Source: Roseateles_B sp041905785
GTDB taxonomy: Bacteria > Pseudomonadota > Gammaproteobacteria > Burkholderiales > Burkholderiaceae_C
Length of the DNA stretch: 64,000 nt
Assembly (NCBI GenBank): GCA_041905785.1
Contig: JAYRKJ010000002.1
Span: 248,001-312,000 of the forward strand
Direction: 5' to 3'
The first letter of the stretch is position 1; each line of letters begins with the position of its first letter. The notes beneath the pieces are model-generated. The model was not told where the DNA came from. It ran no database searches and was given only the letters and a program-made list of their open reading frames with translations. Both the position numbers and the translations under genes were made by a program. Below are positions 48,490-57,674 of the stretch, piece after piece.

Positions 48490-49259
48490 GCCAGCGCCCC
48501 GCCCTCGAAGCCGGGCCGCCCAGCCGCCTGGAGGCCGATGGCCTGCAAAAGAGCTACGGCGTGCGCAAGGTGGTCAAGGACGTGCATCTGGCCGTGAACA
48601 GCGGCGAGGTCGTCGGACTGCTGGGCCCCAACGGCGCCGGCAAGACCACCAGCTTCTACATGATCGTGGGCCTGGTGCGGGCAGACGCCGGCGAGATCCG
48701 CATCGATGGCCAGCCGGTCCAGCGCCTGCCCATCCACCGGCGCTCGCGCCTGGGCCTGAGCTACCTGCCGCAGGAGGCCTCCATCTTTCGCAAGCTCAGC
48801 GTGGAGGAGAACATCCGCGCCGTCCTTGAGCTGCAGCAGGACGAAAACGGCAAGCCCTGGCCCGAGGCCCGGGTGCGCGAGCTGCTGGAGAGCCTGCTGG
48901 CCGAACTGAGCATCGAGAAGCTGCGCGACAGCCCGGCGCCGGCCTTGTCCGGCGGTGAGCGCCGCCGCGTGGAGATCGCCCGCGCTCTGGCCACGCAGCC
49001 GCGCTTCATCCTGCTGGACGAACCCTTCGCGGGCGTGGACCCGATCGCGGTGCTGGAGATCCAGCGCATCATCGGGTTCCTGAAGGAGCGGGGCATCGGC
49101 GTCTTGATCACCGACCACAACGTGCGCGAGACCCTGGGCATCTGCGACCGCGCCTACATCATCAGCGAGGGCCGCGTGCTGGCGGAGGGGCAGCCGGACG
49201 AAATCGTCCAGAACCCCGAGGTCCGCAAGGTCTATCTGGGCGAACACTTCCGCATGTAA
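48486..49259 (+). CDS. lptB: LPS export ABC transporter ATPase LptB
   Basis: A 257-residue ATPase powering LptB2FGC, which extracts LPS from the inner membrane. Walker A GLLGPNGAGKTTSFYMIVG, Q-loop YLPQEASIFRKLSVEEN, signature ALSGGERRRVEIARALA, Walker B FILLDEPFAGVDPIAV and switch ITDHNVRETL are all intact; the GERRRVEIARA pattern is typical of LptB. Coupled to lptA by a 4-nt overlap and followed by rpoN after 12 nt. Confidence 0.96.
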   Translation: MSQRPALEAGPPSRLEADGLQKSYGVRKVVKDVHLAVNSGEVVGLLGPNGAGKTTSFYMIVGLVRADAGEIRIDGQPVQRLPIHRRSRLGLSYLPQEASIFRKLSVEENIRAVLELQQDENGKPWPEARVRELLESLLAELSIEKLRDSPAPALSGGERRRVEIARALATQPRFILLDEPFAGVDPIAVLEIQRIIGFLKERGIGVLITDHNVRETLGICDRAYIISEGRVLAEGQPDEIVQNPEVRKVYLGEHFRM

Positions 49260-49271
49260 GGGCGGCCGCCG

Positions 49272-50786
49272 ATGAAGCCCTCCCTGCAGGTCCGCCTCTC
49301 GCAACATCTCTCGCTGACGCCGCAGCTGCAGCAGAGCATCCGCCTGCTGCAGCTCTCGACCCTGGAGCTGAACCAGGAAGTCGAGCAGATGCTGGCCCAG
49401 AACCCGCTGCTGGAAACCGAGGAAGAGTTCGAGGCGCGCCAGGAGCTGCCGCGCGCAGAGCTGCAGGCGCCGCCGGCCAGCGGCACGGAGGAGGCCGCCG
49501 GCGGCGACGAAGCTGGCGATGGCGGCGGCGAAACCCTGGGCGAGATGCAGGCCGAGGACTTCGGCACCACCGAGCGCGAGGACTGGGAGAACGGCACCGA
49601 GGGCGACGACTTCGACGGCATTCGCGAGCTGCCCAGCGGCAGCGGCGCCATGGCCGATGACGGTGAGGATCGCGGCGAGACCGACGCCGGCAGCATCAGC
49701 CTCGCGGAGCATCTGCAGTCGCAGATGGCCGGCATGAGCCTCAGCGAGGAAGACAAGGCTGCGCTGCGTCTGCTGATCGAGTCGCTGAACGAGGATGGCT
49801 ACCTCGAGGACTCGCTGGAAGAGATTGCCGCCAGTCTGAACCCGCAAGGCGATGCCGAGCTGCAGGAAGAGCTGCTGGACCGCCTGCGCTGCGCGCTGAA
49901 GTGGCTGCAGAGCCTGGAGCCAGCCGGCGTGGGCGCGCGCGACCTGTCCGAGTGCCTGGTGCTGCAGCTGCGGGCCCAGCCGCGCAGCCAGGTCCAGGCG
50001 GTGGCCATCCTGATCTGCAAGCAGCACCTGGAGCTGCTGGCCCGGCGCGACATGCGGCGCCTGGCGGCACTGACCGGCGCGGACGAGGCCTTGCTGCGCG
50101 AGGCCCAGGCCCTGATCGCCCGGCTGGAACCCAAGCCCGGCCGCCCCTTCGCCCGCGGCGTGGCCCAGGCGGTGATCCCCGATGTCATCGTGCAAAAGTC
50201 GGGCCGCGGCTTCAAGGTGATGATCAACCCGGAAGTCGCGCCCAAGCTGCGCATCAACGAGCTCTACGCCCAGGCCCTGCGCCAGACCCGCGGTGGCGTG
50301 ACCAACTCGCCGCTGGGCGGGCAGCTGCAGGAGGCGCGCTGGTTCATCAAGAACATCCAGCAGCGCTTCGACACCATCCTGCGCGTGTCCGAGGCCATCG
50401 TCGAACGCCAGAAGGGCTTCTTCACTCATGGCGAGCTGGCGATGAAGCCCCTGGTGCTGCGCGAGATTGCCGACGAGCTCAGCCTGCACGAGTCCACCAT
50501 CTCCCGCGTGACCACGTCCAAGTACATGGCCACGCCCTGGGGCACCTTCGAGCTCAAGTACTTCTTCGGCTCGGGCCTGGCGACCGAGACCGGAGGCAAC
50601 GCCTCCAGCACGGCGGTGCGGGCGCTGATCAAGCAGTTCGTCGCCGCCGAGGACCCGAAGAAGCCGTTGTCCGACAGCGCCCTGGCCAGCATGCTGGAGG
50701 AGCAGGGCATCCAGGTGGCTCGGCGCACGGTGGCCAAGTACCGCGAGGCGCTGAAGATTGCGCCGGCCAACATGCGCAAGACCTGA
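49272..50786 (+). CDS. rpoN: RNA polymerase sigma-54 factor
   Basis: A 504-residue sigma factor for -24/-12 promoters. Region I has the Gln/Leu-rich SLTPQLQQSIRLLQLSTLEL, Region II is acidic (about 50-140), the core-binding and DNA-crosslinking parts follow (LASLEPAGVGARDLSEC-like stretch WLQSLEPAGVGARDLSECL), and the RpoN box is ARRTVAKYREALK at residues about 482-494. It must be activated by enhancer-binding proteins such as the DctD/AauR-type regulator at 5455 in this window. The usual hpf/raiA gene does not follow; a LysR gene does. The stop codon lies inside a short dispersed repeat. Confidence 0.97.
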   Translation: MKPSLQVRLSQHLSLTPQLQQSIRLLQLSTLELNQEVEQMLAQNPLLETEEEFEARQELPRAELQAPPASGTEEAAGGDEAGDGGGETLGEMQAEDFGTTEREDWENGTEGDDFDGIRELPSGSGAMADDGEDRGETDAGSISLAEHLQSQMAGMSLSEEDKAALRLLIESLNEDGYLEDSLEEIAASLNPQGDAELQEELLDRLRCALKWLQSLEPAGVGARDLSECLVLQLRAQPRSQVQAVAILICKQHLELLARRDMRRLAALTGADEALLREAQALIARLEPKPGRPFARGVAQAVIPDVIVQKSGRGFKVMINPEVAPKLRINELYAQALRQTRGGVTNSPLGGQLQEARWFIKNIQQRFDTILRVSEAIVERQKGFFTHGELAMKPLVLREIADELSLHESTISRVTTSKYMATPWGTFELKYFFGSGLATETGGNASSTAVRALIKQFVAAEDPKKPLSDSALASMLEEQGIQVARRTVAKYREALKIAPANMRKT

Positions 50787-50818
50787 CCCTTCAGGCCTGA
50801 CGCGCAAGACCTGGCCCC
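50776..50818. repeat. Two short dispersed repeats at the rpoN 3' end
   Basis: GCAAGACCTGACCC (50776-50789) spans the rpoN stop codon, and GCAAGACCTGGCCCC (50804-50818) follows 28 nt later in the same direction. Both are reverse complements of the repeat at 11003 and 42904. Between them CTTCAGGCCTGA allows a small stem. They might mark the mRNA end. Confidence 0.4.
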
Positions 50819-50855
50819 AACCACCCGCGGACAGTCGCACGGAGACCCAGCGCCC

Positions 50856-51806
50856 ATGGACCAGCTCAAGGCGATGCGCGTGTTTGCGCGGGTGATCGAC
50901 GAGGGCAGCTTTGCCGGCGCGGCGCGCGCCATGGACCTGGCCCCTGCGGTGGTGACCCGCCTGGTGGCCGACCTGGAAGAGCATCTGGGCGCCCGGCTGC
51001 TGAACCGCACCACGCGCCGGCTGGCGCTCACCGAGGTGGGCGAGGCCTATCTGGAGCGCTGCCGCCGCGTGCTGATGGAGCTGGAGGACGCCCAGGCCCT
51101 GGTGCAGTCCGCCACGCACGAGGCCCGGGGCCATGTGCGGGTGCTGGTGCCGCCGGCCATCGCGGTGCACCAGCTGGCCAAGCACCTGGCCCGCTTCCAC
51201 CAGCAGTACCCGCATGTGACCCTGGAGCTGCATTCGCCGGGGCCGGTGACGCAGATCGACGAGGCCTTCGACATCAGCATCCTCAGCACCAAGGAGCCGC
51301 TGCAGGGGGATTTCGTCGCCCGGCGCCTGGCACGCACCGAGGTCATCCTCTGTGCCGCGCCGGAGTACCTGCAGCGCCGCGGCCGTCCGCAGCATCCGCA
51401 GGAACTGCATCAGCATGACGTGCTGGTGCCGCCGTTTGCGCTCCAGCAGCGCAGCATTCTCTTCCTGCGGCGAGGGCAGAACGGGGCGCCCGACGAGCGC
51501 ATCGAGGGCGAGTGCCGGCGCGGCGTGCTCACCACGGGCCACAACGACACCAACTACGCTGCAGCCCTGCACGGCCTGGGCATCGCGGCGCTGCCCTCCT
51601 TCATGATCGAGGACGCACTGATGGAGCATGCGCTGGAGCGCGTGATGCCGCAGTGGCGCCTGCAGAGCTACGACATCTGGGCCGCCATGCCCTCGCGCAA
51701 GTTCCTGCCGGCACGAACGCGGGTGTTCCTGGACTTTCTGGTCAGCGTCTTCGGCGGGCGGGACCACGACCCCTGGCTGGAGGCCGCCGGCTGCGCAAGC
51801 CGCTGA
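50856..51806 (+). CDS. LysR-family transcriptional regulator
   Basis: A 316-residue regulator. Helix-turn-helix FAGAARAMDLAPAVVTRLVADLEEHL (in two parts: SFAGAARAMDLAP and VVTRLVADLEEHLG) and LLNRTTRRLALTEVG; effector-binding domain about 90-300 with VRVLVPPAIAVHQLAKHLARF and the Cys in EVILCAAPEYL. It stands 69 nt after rpoN on the same strand, where most Betaproteobacteria have hpf, so its link to the lpt/rpoN block may be accidental. Target unknown. It converges with amgK. Confidence 0.88.
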   Translation: MDQLKAMRVFARVIDEGSFAGAARAMDLAPAVVTRLVADLEEHLGARLLNRTTRRLALTEVGEAYLERCRRVLMELEDAQALVQSATHEARGHVRVLVPPAIAVHQLAKHLARFHQQYPHVTLELHSPGPVTQIDEAFDISILSTKEPLQGDFVARRLARTEVILCAAPEYLQRRGRPQHPQELHQHDVLVPPFALQQRSILFLRRGQNGAPDERIEGECRRGVLTTGHNDTNYAAALHGLGIAALPSFMIEDALMEHALERVMPQWRLQSYDIWAAMPSRKFLPARTRVFLDFLVSVFGGRDHDPWLEAAGCASR

Positions 51807-51830
51807 GCCTGGCGCCGGCTCGTCTGTGCG

Positions 51831-52871
51831 CTAGCGCAGGCTGAAGCCGTCCAGCACCAGGTCGCCGCGCAAATCCTGCAGCAGCTGCGTCAGGGGCGAC
51901 AGCTCCACGTAGCGGGTGCTGACCTTGATCGCGTAGGCGAAGAGGCGCGGCAGGTCCTCGGCATAGCGGGGCTTGCCGTCACGGTGCTTGAGGCGGCAGA
52001 AGATGCCCAGGATCTTCAGGTGCCGCTGCAGCCCGCACCATTCGATGCGGCGCCAGACCTCGCCGAAGTCGTCGCCGATGGGCAAACCCGCTCGGCGCGC
52101 CTGCTCCCAGTAGCGGATGGCCCAGTCCAGCTCGCGCTCCTCGTCCCAGGAGATGAAGGCGTCGCGCAGCAAGGAGGCGATGTCGTAGCAGAGTGGGCCG
52201 CGCACGGCGTCCTGGAAGTCCAGGATGCCGGGCAGGGGCTCGCAGACCATCAGGTTGCGCACCATGTAGTCGCGGTGCATGGCGACCAGGGGCTGGTCCA
52301 GCATGTTGCGCACCAGCGCCTGGCAGCTCATCTCCCACCAAGCCAGCTGTTGCGCGTTCCATTGGCGGCCGTATTCCTGCCCCACGCACCAGTCGACGAA
52401 GATCTGCAGCTCGCGGCGCACGAAGGCCTCGTCATAGGCCGGCAGCACGGCAGCATCGGCCCGGGACTGCCACTGCACAAGGGCGCCGATGGCCGCGCGC
52501 ATCAGGCGATCGGCCTCTTTGGCATCCGCTGCGAGCAGCGCCTGCAGATAGGGCGTCTGGCCCAGATCTTCCAGCAGCATGAAGCCCAGCTCGCTCGAAG
52601 AGGCCAGCACCTGCGGCGCGTGCAGGCCGGCCCGGCGCAACTGCTCGCCGACCTGCAGGAAGGGGTCCAGCGCGTTGCTGCCCGGCGGGGCATCCATCAG
52701 CACCAGGCTGCGGCCTTCTCCGCCGTCCAGGCGCAGATAGCGGCGGGTGCTGGCGTCTTCGCTGGCCAGGCGCAGGGTGTCGGGACACAGACCCAGGGAG
52801 GCATCGAGGCCTTGCAGCCAGCGCTGCAGGGCCTCGGCGCGACCGGGATCGGACCAGGAAAGTGTGGACAT
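51831..52871 (-). CDS. amgK: N-acetylmuramate/N-acetylglucosamine kinase AmgK
   Basis: A 346-residue kinase of the aminoglycoside phosphotransferase fold. AmgK phosphorylates anomeric N-acetylmuramate or N-acetylglucosamine during cell wall recycling, feeding UDP-MurNAc through MurU. Motifs: ASTRRYLRLDGGEGRSLVLMD (in parts), the catalytic loop VAMHRDYMVRNLMV with HxD, ILDFQDAVRGPLCYDIASLL with the metal-binding DxxD, and WCGLQRHLKILGIFCRL. Divergent from lptD with 96 nt between starts. In Pseudomonas amgK and murU lie beside lptD and surA, and the same arrangement is seen here without murU. Confidence 0.9.
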   Translation of the reverse strand: MSTLSWSDPGRAEALQRWLQGLDASLGLCPDTLRLASEDASTRRYLRLDGGEGRSLVLMDAPPGSNALDPFLQVGEQLRRAGLHAPQVLASSSELGFMLLEDLGQTPYLQALLAADAKEADRLMRAAIGALVQWQSRADAAVLPAYDEAFVRRELQIFVDWCVGQEYGRQWNAQQLAWWEMSCQALVRNMLDQPLVAMHRDYMVRNLMVCEPLPGILDFQDAVRGPLCYDIASLLRDAFISWDEERELDWAIRYWEQARRAGLPIGDDFGEVWRRIEWCGLQRHLKILGIFCRLKHRDGKPRYAEDLPRLFAYAIKVSTRYVELSPLTQLLQDLRGDLVLDGFSLR

Positions 52872-52967
52872 GGGCGATTGGTGATCTGGGCGGCGCGCAC
52901 AGGGGCCGCAGGCGGGGATGGGGGCGGACCGTCCCTGTCCTGTCGACAGGGGCGGTGCAGCCGGCTC

Positions 52968-55496
52968 ATGGATAATGAATTCTACAAACCGCCGTCATGG
53001 CGAGCGCCGGCCTGGCTTGCAGGCTGCCACTCCACTTCGAACGTTGCCGTCGCCGTGCTGCGTCCCGCCCCCGTCCTGCCAAGCCCGCTGCCCACCTTTC
53101 GCTCCTTGATTGCGCTGACGCCGCTGGCGCTGGCGGCGCTGAGCGTGGGTGCGCAGCCGCTGGATCCCGAACTCATCCCGCCGCGCCTGAAGCCGGCGCG
53201 CAGCCTGGATCAGGTGCGCCATGGCGCCGAGCACAAGCCCGCCCTGGTGCTGGAGGCGCAGTCGCTCAGGAGCCAGGTCGACACCCAGACCCTCGCCCAG
53301 GGCGCCGTGCGCCTGCGCTACGGCGATCTGCTGCTGCGCGCGGACCAGCTCAGCTACGACCAGGTGACGGACCTGGCGCGCGCGGAGGGCTCGGTCGAGG
53401 TCAGCCGCAACGGCACGGTGGTCCGCGGGCCCAGCCTGCAGCTCTATCTCGAGAAGTTCGAGGGCGAGTTTCTGGCACCGCAGTACAGCTTCGCCATGAC
53501 CGGCGGCAGCGGCCATGCCCAGCGCCTGCGCTTCATCGACGCCTCGCGCGTCCAGGCGGATGGGGCCACCTATTCCAGCTGCCCCGTCGAAGAGGGCAGC
53601 CAGCGGCCGGCCTGGCAGCTGACGACCAAGAAGCTGCGCATGGACTTCGATGCCAACGAGGGCGTGGCCGAAGACGCCGTGCTGCGCTTCTATGGCTTGC
53701 CCATTCTTGCGGCACCTGCACTGAGCTTCCCACTGGGCGAAGGGCGCAAGTCCGGCTGGCTGCCGCCCAATATGGGCCTGGACAACCGCAGCGGTTTCGA
53801 GCTGGGCCTGCCCTACTACTGGAACATTGCGCCGCAGCGCGATGCCACCCTCACGCCCTTCTTCATGACGCGCCGCGGCGCCGGCGTGGACGGCGAGTTC
53901 CGCTATCTGGAGCCGAGCCATGCCGGCCAGCTGAATCTGGCCTGGCTGCCGCGCGACCGCATCATCGACCGCAGCCGCTGGGACCTGCGCCTGAGCCATG
54001 ACGGCGACATCGGGCGCGACTGGCGCTATCGCTGGCGTCTGGAGCGCGTCTCCGACGACGAGTACTGGAAGGACCTGCCGCGGCGGCTGCAGAACGTGCC
54101 GCAGCGCCTGCTGCCGGCCGACTTCAGCGTGAGCCGGCTGCGCAGCTACGGCTGGGGCGAGATGCAGAGCTATGCCCGCGTGCAGCGCTGGCAGGCCTTG
54201 CAAGGCCTGGACTTGGCCGCGCAGTTTGAAACACCCTACCAGCGTTCGCCGCAGCTTGGCCTGCGCCTGAACACGCAGGCCGACGACCTGGTGCTGGCCG
54301 GCTTCCGCCCCTGGGGCCGGCGCGCCCGGCTGGAGGGCGGGCTGGAGCTGGAATACAACCGCTTCGACCTGACGGCATCGCGGCTGTTCATGGATCCGAC
54401 AGATCCGACGGGCACCAAGCGGCTCCCCGACCCGAACACCGGGGAGCGCCTGCACATGCTAGGGCACGTCAGCCTGCCCATGGGCGGCGCGGCCTGGTGG
54501 CTGGTGCCCAAGCTCTCACTCAATGCGGCGCGCTATCGCCTGGACCAGCCTGTGCCGGATGGGCGGACCCACCTGGGCCGCAGCATCCCGACCTTCAGCC
54601 TGGACCACGGCTGGGTCTTCGAGCGCAACACCACGCTGTTTGACCGCGCCATGCAGCAAAGCCTGGAGCCGCGCTTGCTCTATGTGCGCACGCCGTATCG
54701 GCAGCAGGATCTCTTCCCGCGTTTCGACAGCGCCGCCAAGGACTTCAATGCCGACTCCATCTACGCCGAGAACCAGTTCTCCGGCGTGGACCGCGTGTCG
54801 GACGCCCATGCACTGACGGCGGGTGTGACCTCGCGCTGGCTCGATGCCGCGCAGGGCGAGGAGATGCTGCGGCTGGGCCTGGTGCAGCGCTTCCTGTTCA
54901 AGGACCAGCAGGTCACGCCGGACGACAGGCCGGTCTCGCAACGGGTGTCCGATGTGCTGCTGCTGGGCGCGGCCCACCTGGACCGACGCTGGTGGATGGA
55001 CGGCACCGTGCAGTACAGCCCGGAGGCGGGCCGCACCATGCGCTCGGTGATCCGGGCCCGCTATGCGCCGGGGCCGTTCCGCACCGTGAGCCTGGCTTAC
55101 CGCCTGGCCCGCGAGCAAAGCGAGCAGGTGGAGCTGGCCTGGCAATGGCCGCTCTTCGGCGCGGCAGAGCGCCCGCAGCGGCGCGGCAGCAGCGCGGGCA
55201 GCTGCCGCGGCTCCTGGTACAGCGCGGGCCGCATCCAGTACAGCATGCGCGACCAGCGCCTGACGGATTCGGTGGTGGGCTTCGAGTACGACGCGGGCTG
55301 CTGGGTGCTGCGCTTCGGGGCCGAACGGCTGTCGGCCGGCCGCGCCGAGACCAACACGCGCCTTTTGCTGCAGATCGAACTGGTGGGCCTGTCCCAGCTG
55401 GGTTCCAATGCGCTCAAGGTCTTGAAGGACAATATCCCCGGTTACCGTCCGCTGAGCTCCGACCGCTCGGCCAGCTCTCATGGCATCTATGACTGA
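52968..55496 (+). CDS. lptD: LPS-assembly protein LptD
   Basis: About 842 residues: the outer-membrane beta-barrel that, with LptE, places LPS in the outer leaflet. The N-terminal jellyroll domain (ALVLEAQSLRSQVDTQTLAQG, LLLRADQLSYDQVTDLARA) and the barrel (YFW-type strands, WMDGTVQYSPEAGR, GCWVLRFGAERLS) are clear. Paired Cys lie at CPVEEG, SCRGS and GCWVL, fitting LptD disulphides made by DsbA. Start uncertain: ATG 52968, whose codons overlap a -10-like GATAAT (52971-52976), or GTG 53055, which directly precedes a normal signal peptide (SLIALTPLALAALSVGAQ). The end overlaps surA by up to 17 nt. Confidence 0.92.
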   Translation: MDNEFYKPPSWRAPAWLAGCHSTSNVAVAVLRPAPVLPSPLPTFRSLIALTPLALAALSVGAQPLDPELIPPRLKPARSLDQVRHGAEHKPALVLEAQSLRSQVDTQTLAQGAVRLRYGDLLLRADQLSYDQVTDLARAEGSVEVSRNGTVVRGPSLQLYLEKFEGEFLAPQYSFAMTGGSGHAQRLRFIDASRVQADGATYSSCPVEEGSQRPAWQLTTKKLRMDFDANEGVAEDAVLRFYGLPILAAPALSFPLGEGRKSGWLPPNMGLDNRSGFELGLPYYWNIAPQRDATLTPFFMTRRGAGVDGEFRYLEPSHAGQLNLAWLPRDRIIDRSRWDLRLSHDGDIGRDWRYRWRLERVSDDEYWKDLPRRLQNVPQRLLPADFSVSRLRSYGWGEMQSYARVQRWQALQGLDLAAQFETPYQRSPQLGLRLNTQADDLVLAGFRPWGRRARLEGGLELEYNRFDLTASRLFMDPTDPTGTKRLPDPNTGERLHMLGHVSLPMGGAAWWLVPKLSLNAARYRLDQPVPDGRTHLGRSIPTFSLDHGWVFERNTTLFDRAMQQSLEPRLLYVRTPYRQQDLFPRFDSAAKDFNADSIYAENQFSGVDRVSDAHALTAGVTSRWLDAAQGEEMLRLGLVQRFLFKDQQVTPDDRPVSQRVSDVLLLGAAHLDRRWWMDGTVQYSPEAGRTMRSVIRARYAPGPFRTVSLAYRLAREQSEQVELAWQWPLFGAAERPQRRGSSAGSCRGSWYSAGRIQYSMRDQRLTDSVVGFEYDAGCWVLRFGAERLSAGRAETNTRLLLQIELVGLSQLGSNALKVLKDNIPGYRPLSSDRSASSHGIYD

Positions 55497-56805
55497 ACTG
55501 TCCCTACGCACTCTTCTCATCGCTGGCCTGTGCGCCGGCGTGCTGCCCCTGGCCTCGGCCCAGTCCGGCGCCAGTCGCATCAAGCCCGGGGACCACATCG
55601 CCGTGGTGGTGAATCAGGACGTGGTGGCGGCCAGCGAGATCACGCTGCGTGCCGAGCGTGCCCGCGAGGAGGCCCGCCGGCGCGGCGAAGCCAATCCCAA
55701 TATGGAAGAGCTGCGCAAGCAGGCGCTGGATTCGCTGATTGACGAGCGGGCCATGGTGACGCTGGCCCGCGAGACGGGAACGCGCATCGACGAGCCCGAG
55801 CTGGATCGCGTCGTGGCCAACGTGGCGGCGCAGAACAAGCTGAGCATGCCGGAGCTGAAGGAGCGCCTGAAGGCGGATGGCATGGACTTCAGGACCTTCC
55901 GCGAGAACCTGCGCGACCAGATGCTCATGGAGCGGGTGCGCGAGCGCGAGGTGCAAAAGCGCATCAGCATCACCGATGGCGACATCGACCGCTACCTCGA
56001 AGAGCGCCAGGCCAAGGCGGACAGCAATCCCCAGCTGAACGTCGCCCAGGTGCTGATCCCCATTCCCGAAAAAAGCACGGACGCGCAGCTGGCCGAGCGC
56101 AAGGCCCGCGCGGAGACGGCGCTGGCCCGCGTCAAGGCCGGCGAGGACTTTGCCAAGGTGGCGCGCGAGTTCTCCGAAGACGCCAACCGGGAGCGTGGCG
56201 GCGAGGTCGGCCTGCGCCAGGCGGAGCGCCTGCCCGATGTGTTCGTCGACGCCGTGCGGGACCTCAAGCCGGGCCAGGTGAACCCGCGCCTGATCCGCTC
56301 GGAGGTGGGCTTTCACATCATCAAGCTGCTGGCGCGCGAGGCGGCGGCCAACCCCAACATCATCACCCAGACGCATTCGCGTCACGTCCTGCTGCGCCCC
56401 TCGCAGCAGTTGACGCCCGAGGTGGCGGCACGGCGGCTGGCGGAGTTCAAGCGGGCCATCGAAGCCGGCAAGGCCAGCTTCGAGCAGGTGGCCAAGGACA
56501 ATTCAGAGGACGGCAGTGCGGCCAATGGCGGTGATCTGGGATGGGTTGGTCCAGGCTCCTTCGTGCCCGAGTTCGAAGAGGCGATGAACGCCCTGCCGCT
56601 GAATGGCATCTCCGACCCGGTGATGTCGCGCTTTGGGATGCACATGATCCAGGTGCTGGAACGCCGCCAGGTGGAGCTGGAGCCCAAGCAGCTTCGCGAG
56701 CAGGCGCGCGCCGCCTTGCGCGAGCGGCGCTACGAGGACGCCTTCAAGGACTGGCTGAAGGAGTTGCGCGCCAACGCCTTCATCGAGATGCGCGAATGGC
56801 AGTGA
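55480..56805 (+). CDS. surA: Periplasmic chaperone and peptidyl-prolyl isomerase SurA
   Basis: A 441-residue chaperone for outer-membrane barrels, LptD among its clients. Signal peptide ending PLASAQ. The chaperone N-domain holds DHIAVVVNQDVVAASEITLR, and residues about 175-290 (LNVAQVLIPIPE, VAREFSEDANRERGGEVG, VGFHIIKLLARE) and 295-400 (SRHVLLRPS, VAKDNSEDGSAANGGDLGWV, SRFGMHMIQVLERR) are two parvulin domains. ATGs at 55480 and 55489 both overlap the end of lptD, implying coupled translation. The gene that often follows, pdxA, is absent; rsmA comes directly. Confidence 0.95.
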   Translation: MASMTELSLRTLLIAGLCAGVLPLASAQSGASRIKPGDHIAVVVNQDVVAASEITLRAERAREEARRRGEANPNMEELRKQALDSLIDERAMVTLARETGTRIDEPELDRVVANVAAQNKLSMPELKERLKADGMDFRTFRENLRDQMLMERVREREVQKRISITDGDIDRYLEERQAKADSNPQLNVAQVLIPIPEKSTDAQLAERKARAETALARVKAGEDFAKVAREFSEDANRERGGEVGLRQAERLPDVFVDAVRDLKPGQVNPRLIRSEVGFHIIKLLAREAAANPNIITQTHSRHVLLRPSQQLTPEVAARRLAEFKRAIEAGKASFEQVAKDNSEDGSAANGGDLGWVGPGSFVPEFEEAMNALPLNGISDPVMSRFGMHMIQVLERRQVELEPKQLREQARAALRERRYEDAFKDWLKELRANAFIEMREWQ

Positions 56806-56818
56806 GCGAAGGCGCCTG

Positions 56819-57580
56819 ATGCAGCACGTCGCCCGCAAGCGCTTCGGCCAGCACTTCCTGACCGACGGCGCGATGATCGAGTCCATCATCGACGTCATTG
56901 CCCCCGAGCCGGGCGACGCCATGGTGGAGATCGGCCCTGGCCTGGGTGCCATGACGCTGCCCTTGCTGGCGCGCATCCAGCCGCTCACCGTCATCGAGCT
57001 GGACCGCGACTTGGCCGCCCGCTTGCGCAAGCGGGGCGACCTGGAGGTGATCGAGTCCGATGTGCTGAAGGTGGACTTTGCCGCCATCGCCGCGGCCAAG
57101 GGCAGGAAGCTGCGTGTGGTGGGCAACCTGCCCTACAACATCTCCACGCCCATCCTCTTTCACCTGCTGGGTTTCGTCGACCATGTGATCGACCATCACT
57201 TCATGCTGCAGAAGGAAGTCGTGGACCGCATGGCCGCTTCGCCGGGTTGCAAGGATTACGGTCGGCTGTCGGTGATGCTGCAGTGGCGCTACGACATCGA
57301 GTCGGTGCTCGACGTGCCGCCCGAGTGCTTCGACCCCCCGCCGCGCGTGGACTCCGCCATCGTGCGCATGATCCCGCTGGCCCAGCCGCCGGTGCTGGAC
57401 TCGACACTGCTTGAGCAAATGGTCGCCGCTGCCTTCTCCCAGCGCCGCAAGCTGCTGCGCCACAGCCTGGGCGTCTGGCTCGCCCAGCGCGGCTTCCAGG
57501 GCCATTTCGATCTGCAGCGCCGGGCCGAGGAAGTGCCGGTCCACGAATACGTGGCGCTGGTCCAGCAGCTCCAGAAGTGA
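56819..57580 (+). CDS. rsmA: 16S rRNA dimethyladenosine transferase
   Basis: A 253-residue enzyme dimethylating A1518 and A1519 of 16S rRNA (KsgA). Motif I MVEIGPGLGAMTLPLL, motif II VIELDRDLAARL, motif IV VVGNLPYNISTPILFHLL, and the C-terminal helical domain with PPPRVDSAIVRM and FSQRRKLLRHSLG are all intact. It follows surA by 13 nt and closes the lptD-surA-rsmA operon with a clear terminator. Confidence 0.97.
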   Translation: MQHVARKRFGQHFLTDGAMIESIIDVIAPEPGDAMVEIGPGLGAMTLPLLARIQPLTVIELDRDLAARLRKRGDLEVIESDVLKVDFAAIAAAKGRKLRVVGNLPYNISTPILFHLLGFVDHVIDHHFMLQKEVVDRMAASPGCKDYGRLSVMLQWRYDIESVLDVPPECFDPPPRVDSAIVRMIPLAQPPVLDSTLLEQMVAAAFSQRRKLLRHSLGVWLAQRGFQGHFDLQRRAEEVPVHEYVALVQQLQK

Positions 57581-57582
57581 CC

Positions 57583-57608
57583 AAGCCCGCCGATGTGCGG
57601 GCTTTTTT
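57583..57608 (+). terminator. Rho-independent terminator after rsmA
   Basis: AAGCCCGC (57583-57590) and GCGGGCTT (57597-57604) form an 8-bp stem around CGATGT, followed by TTTTTT. It starts 3 nt after the rsmA stop codon and ends the lptD-surA-rsmA transcript. Confidence 0.92.
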
Positions 57609-57674
57609 CTGAACCTTGCCGTTGGACCGCGGAGGCAGGGATCCCTCGCGCAAAAAACGGGCCGCACAAACAAA

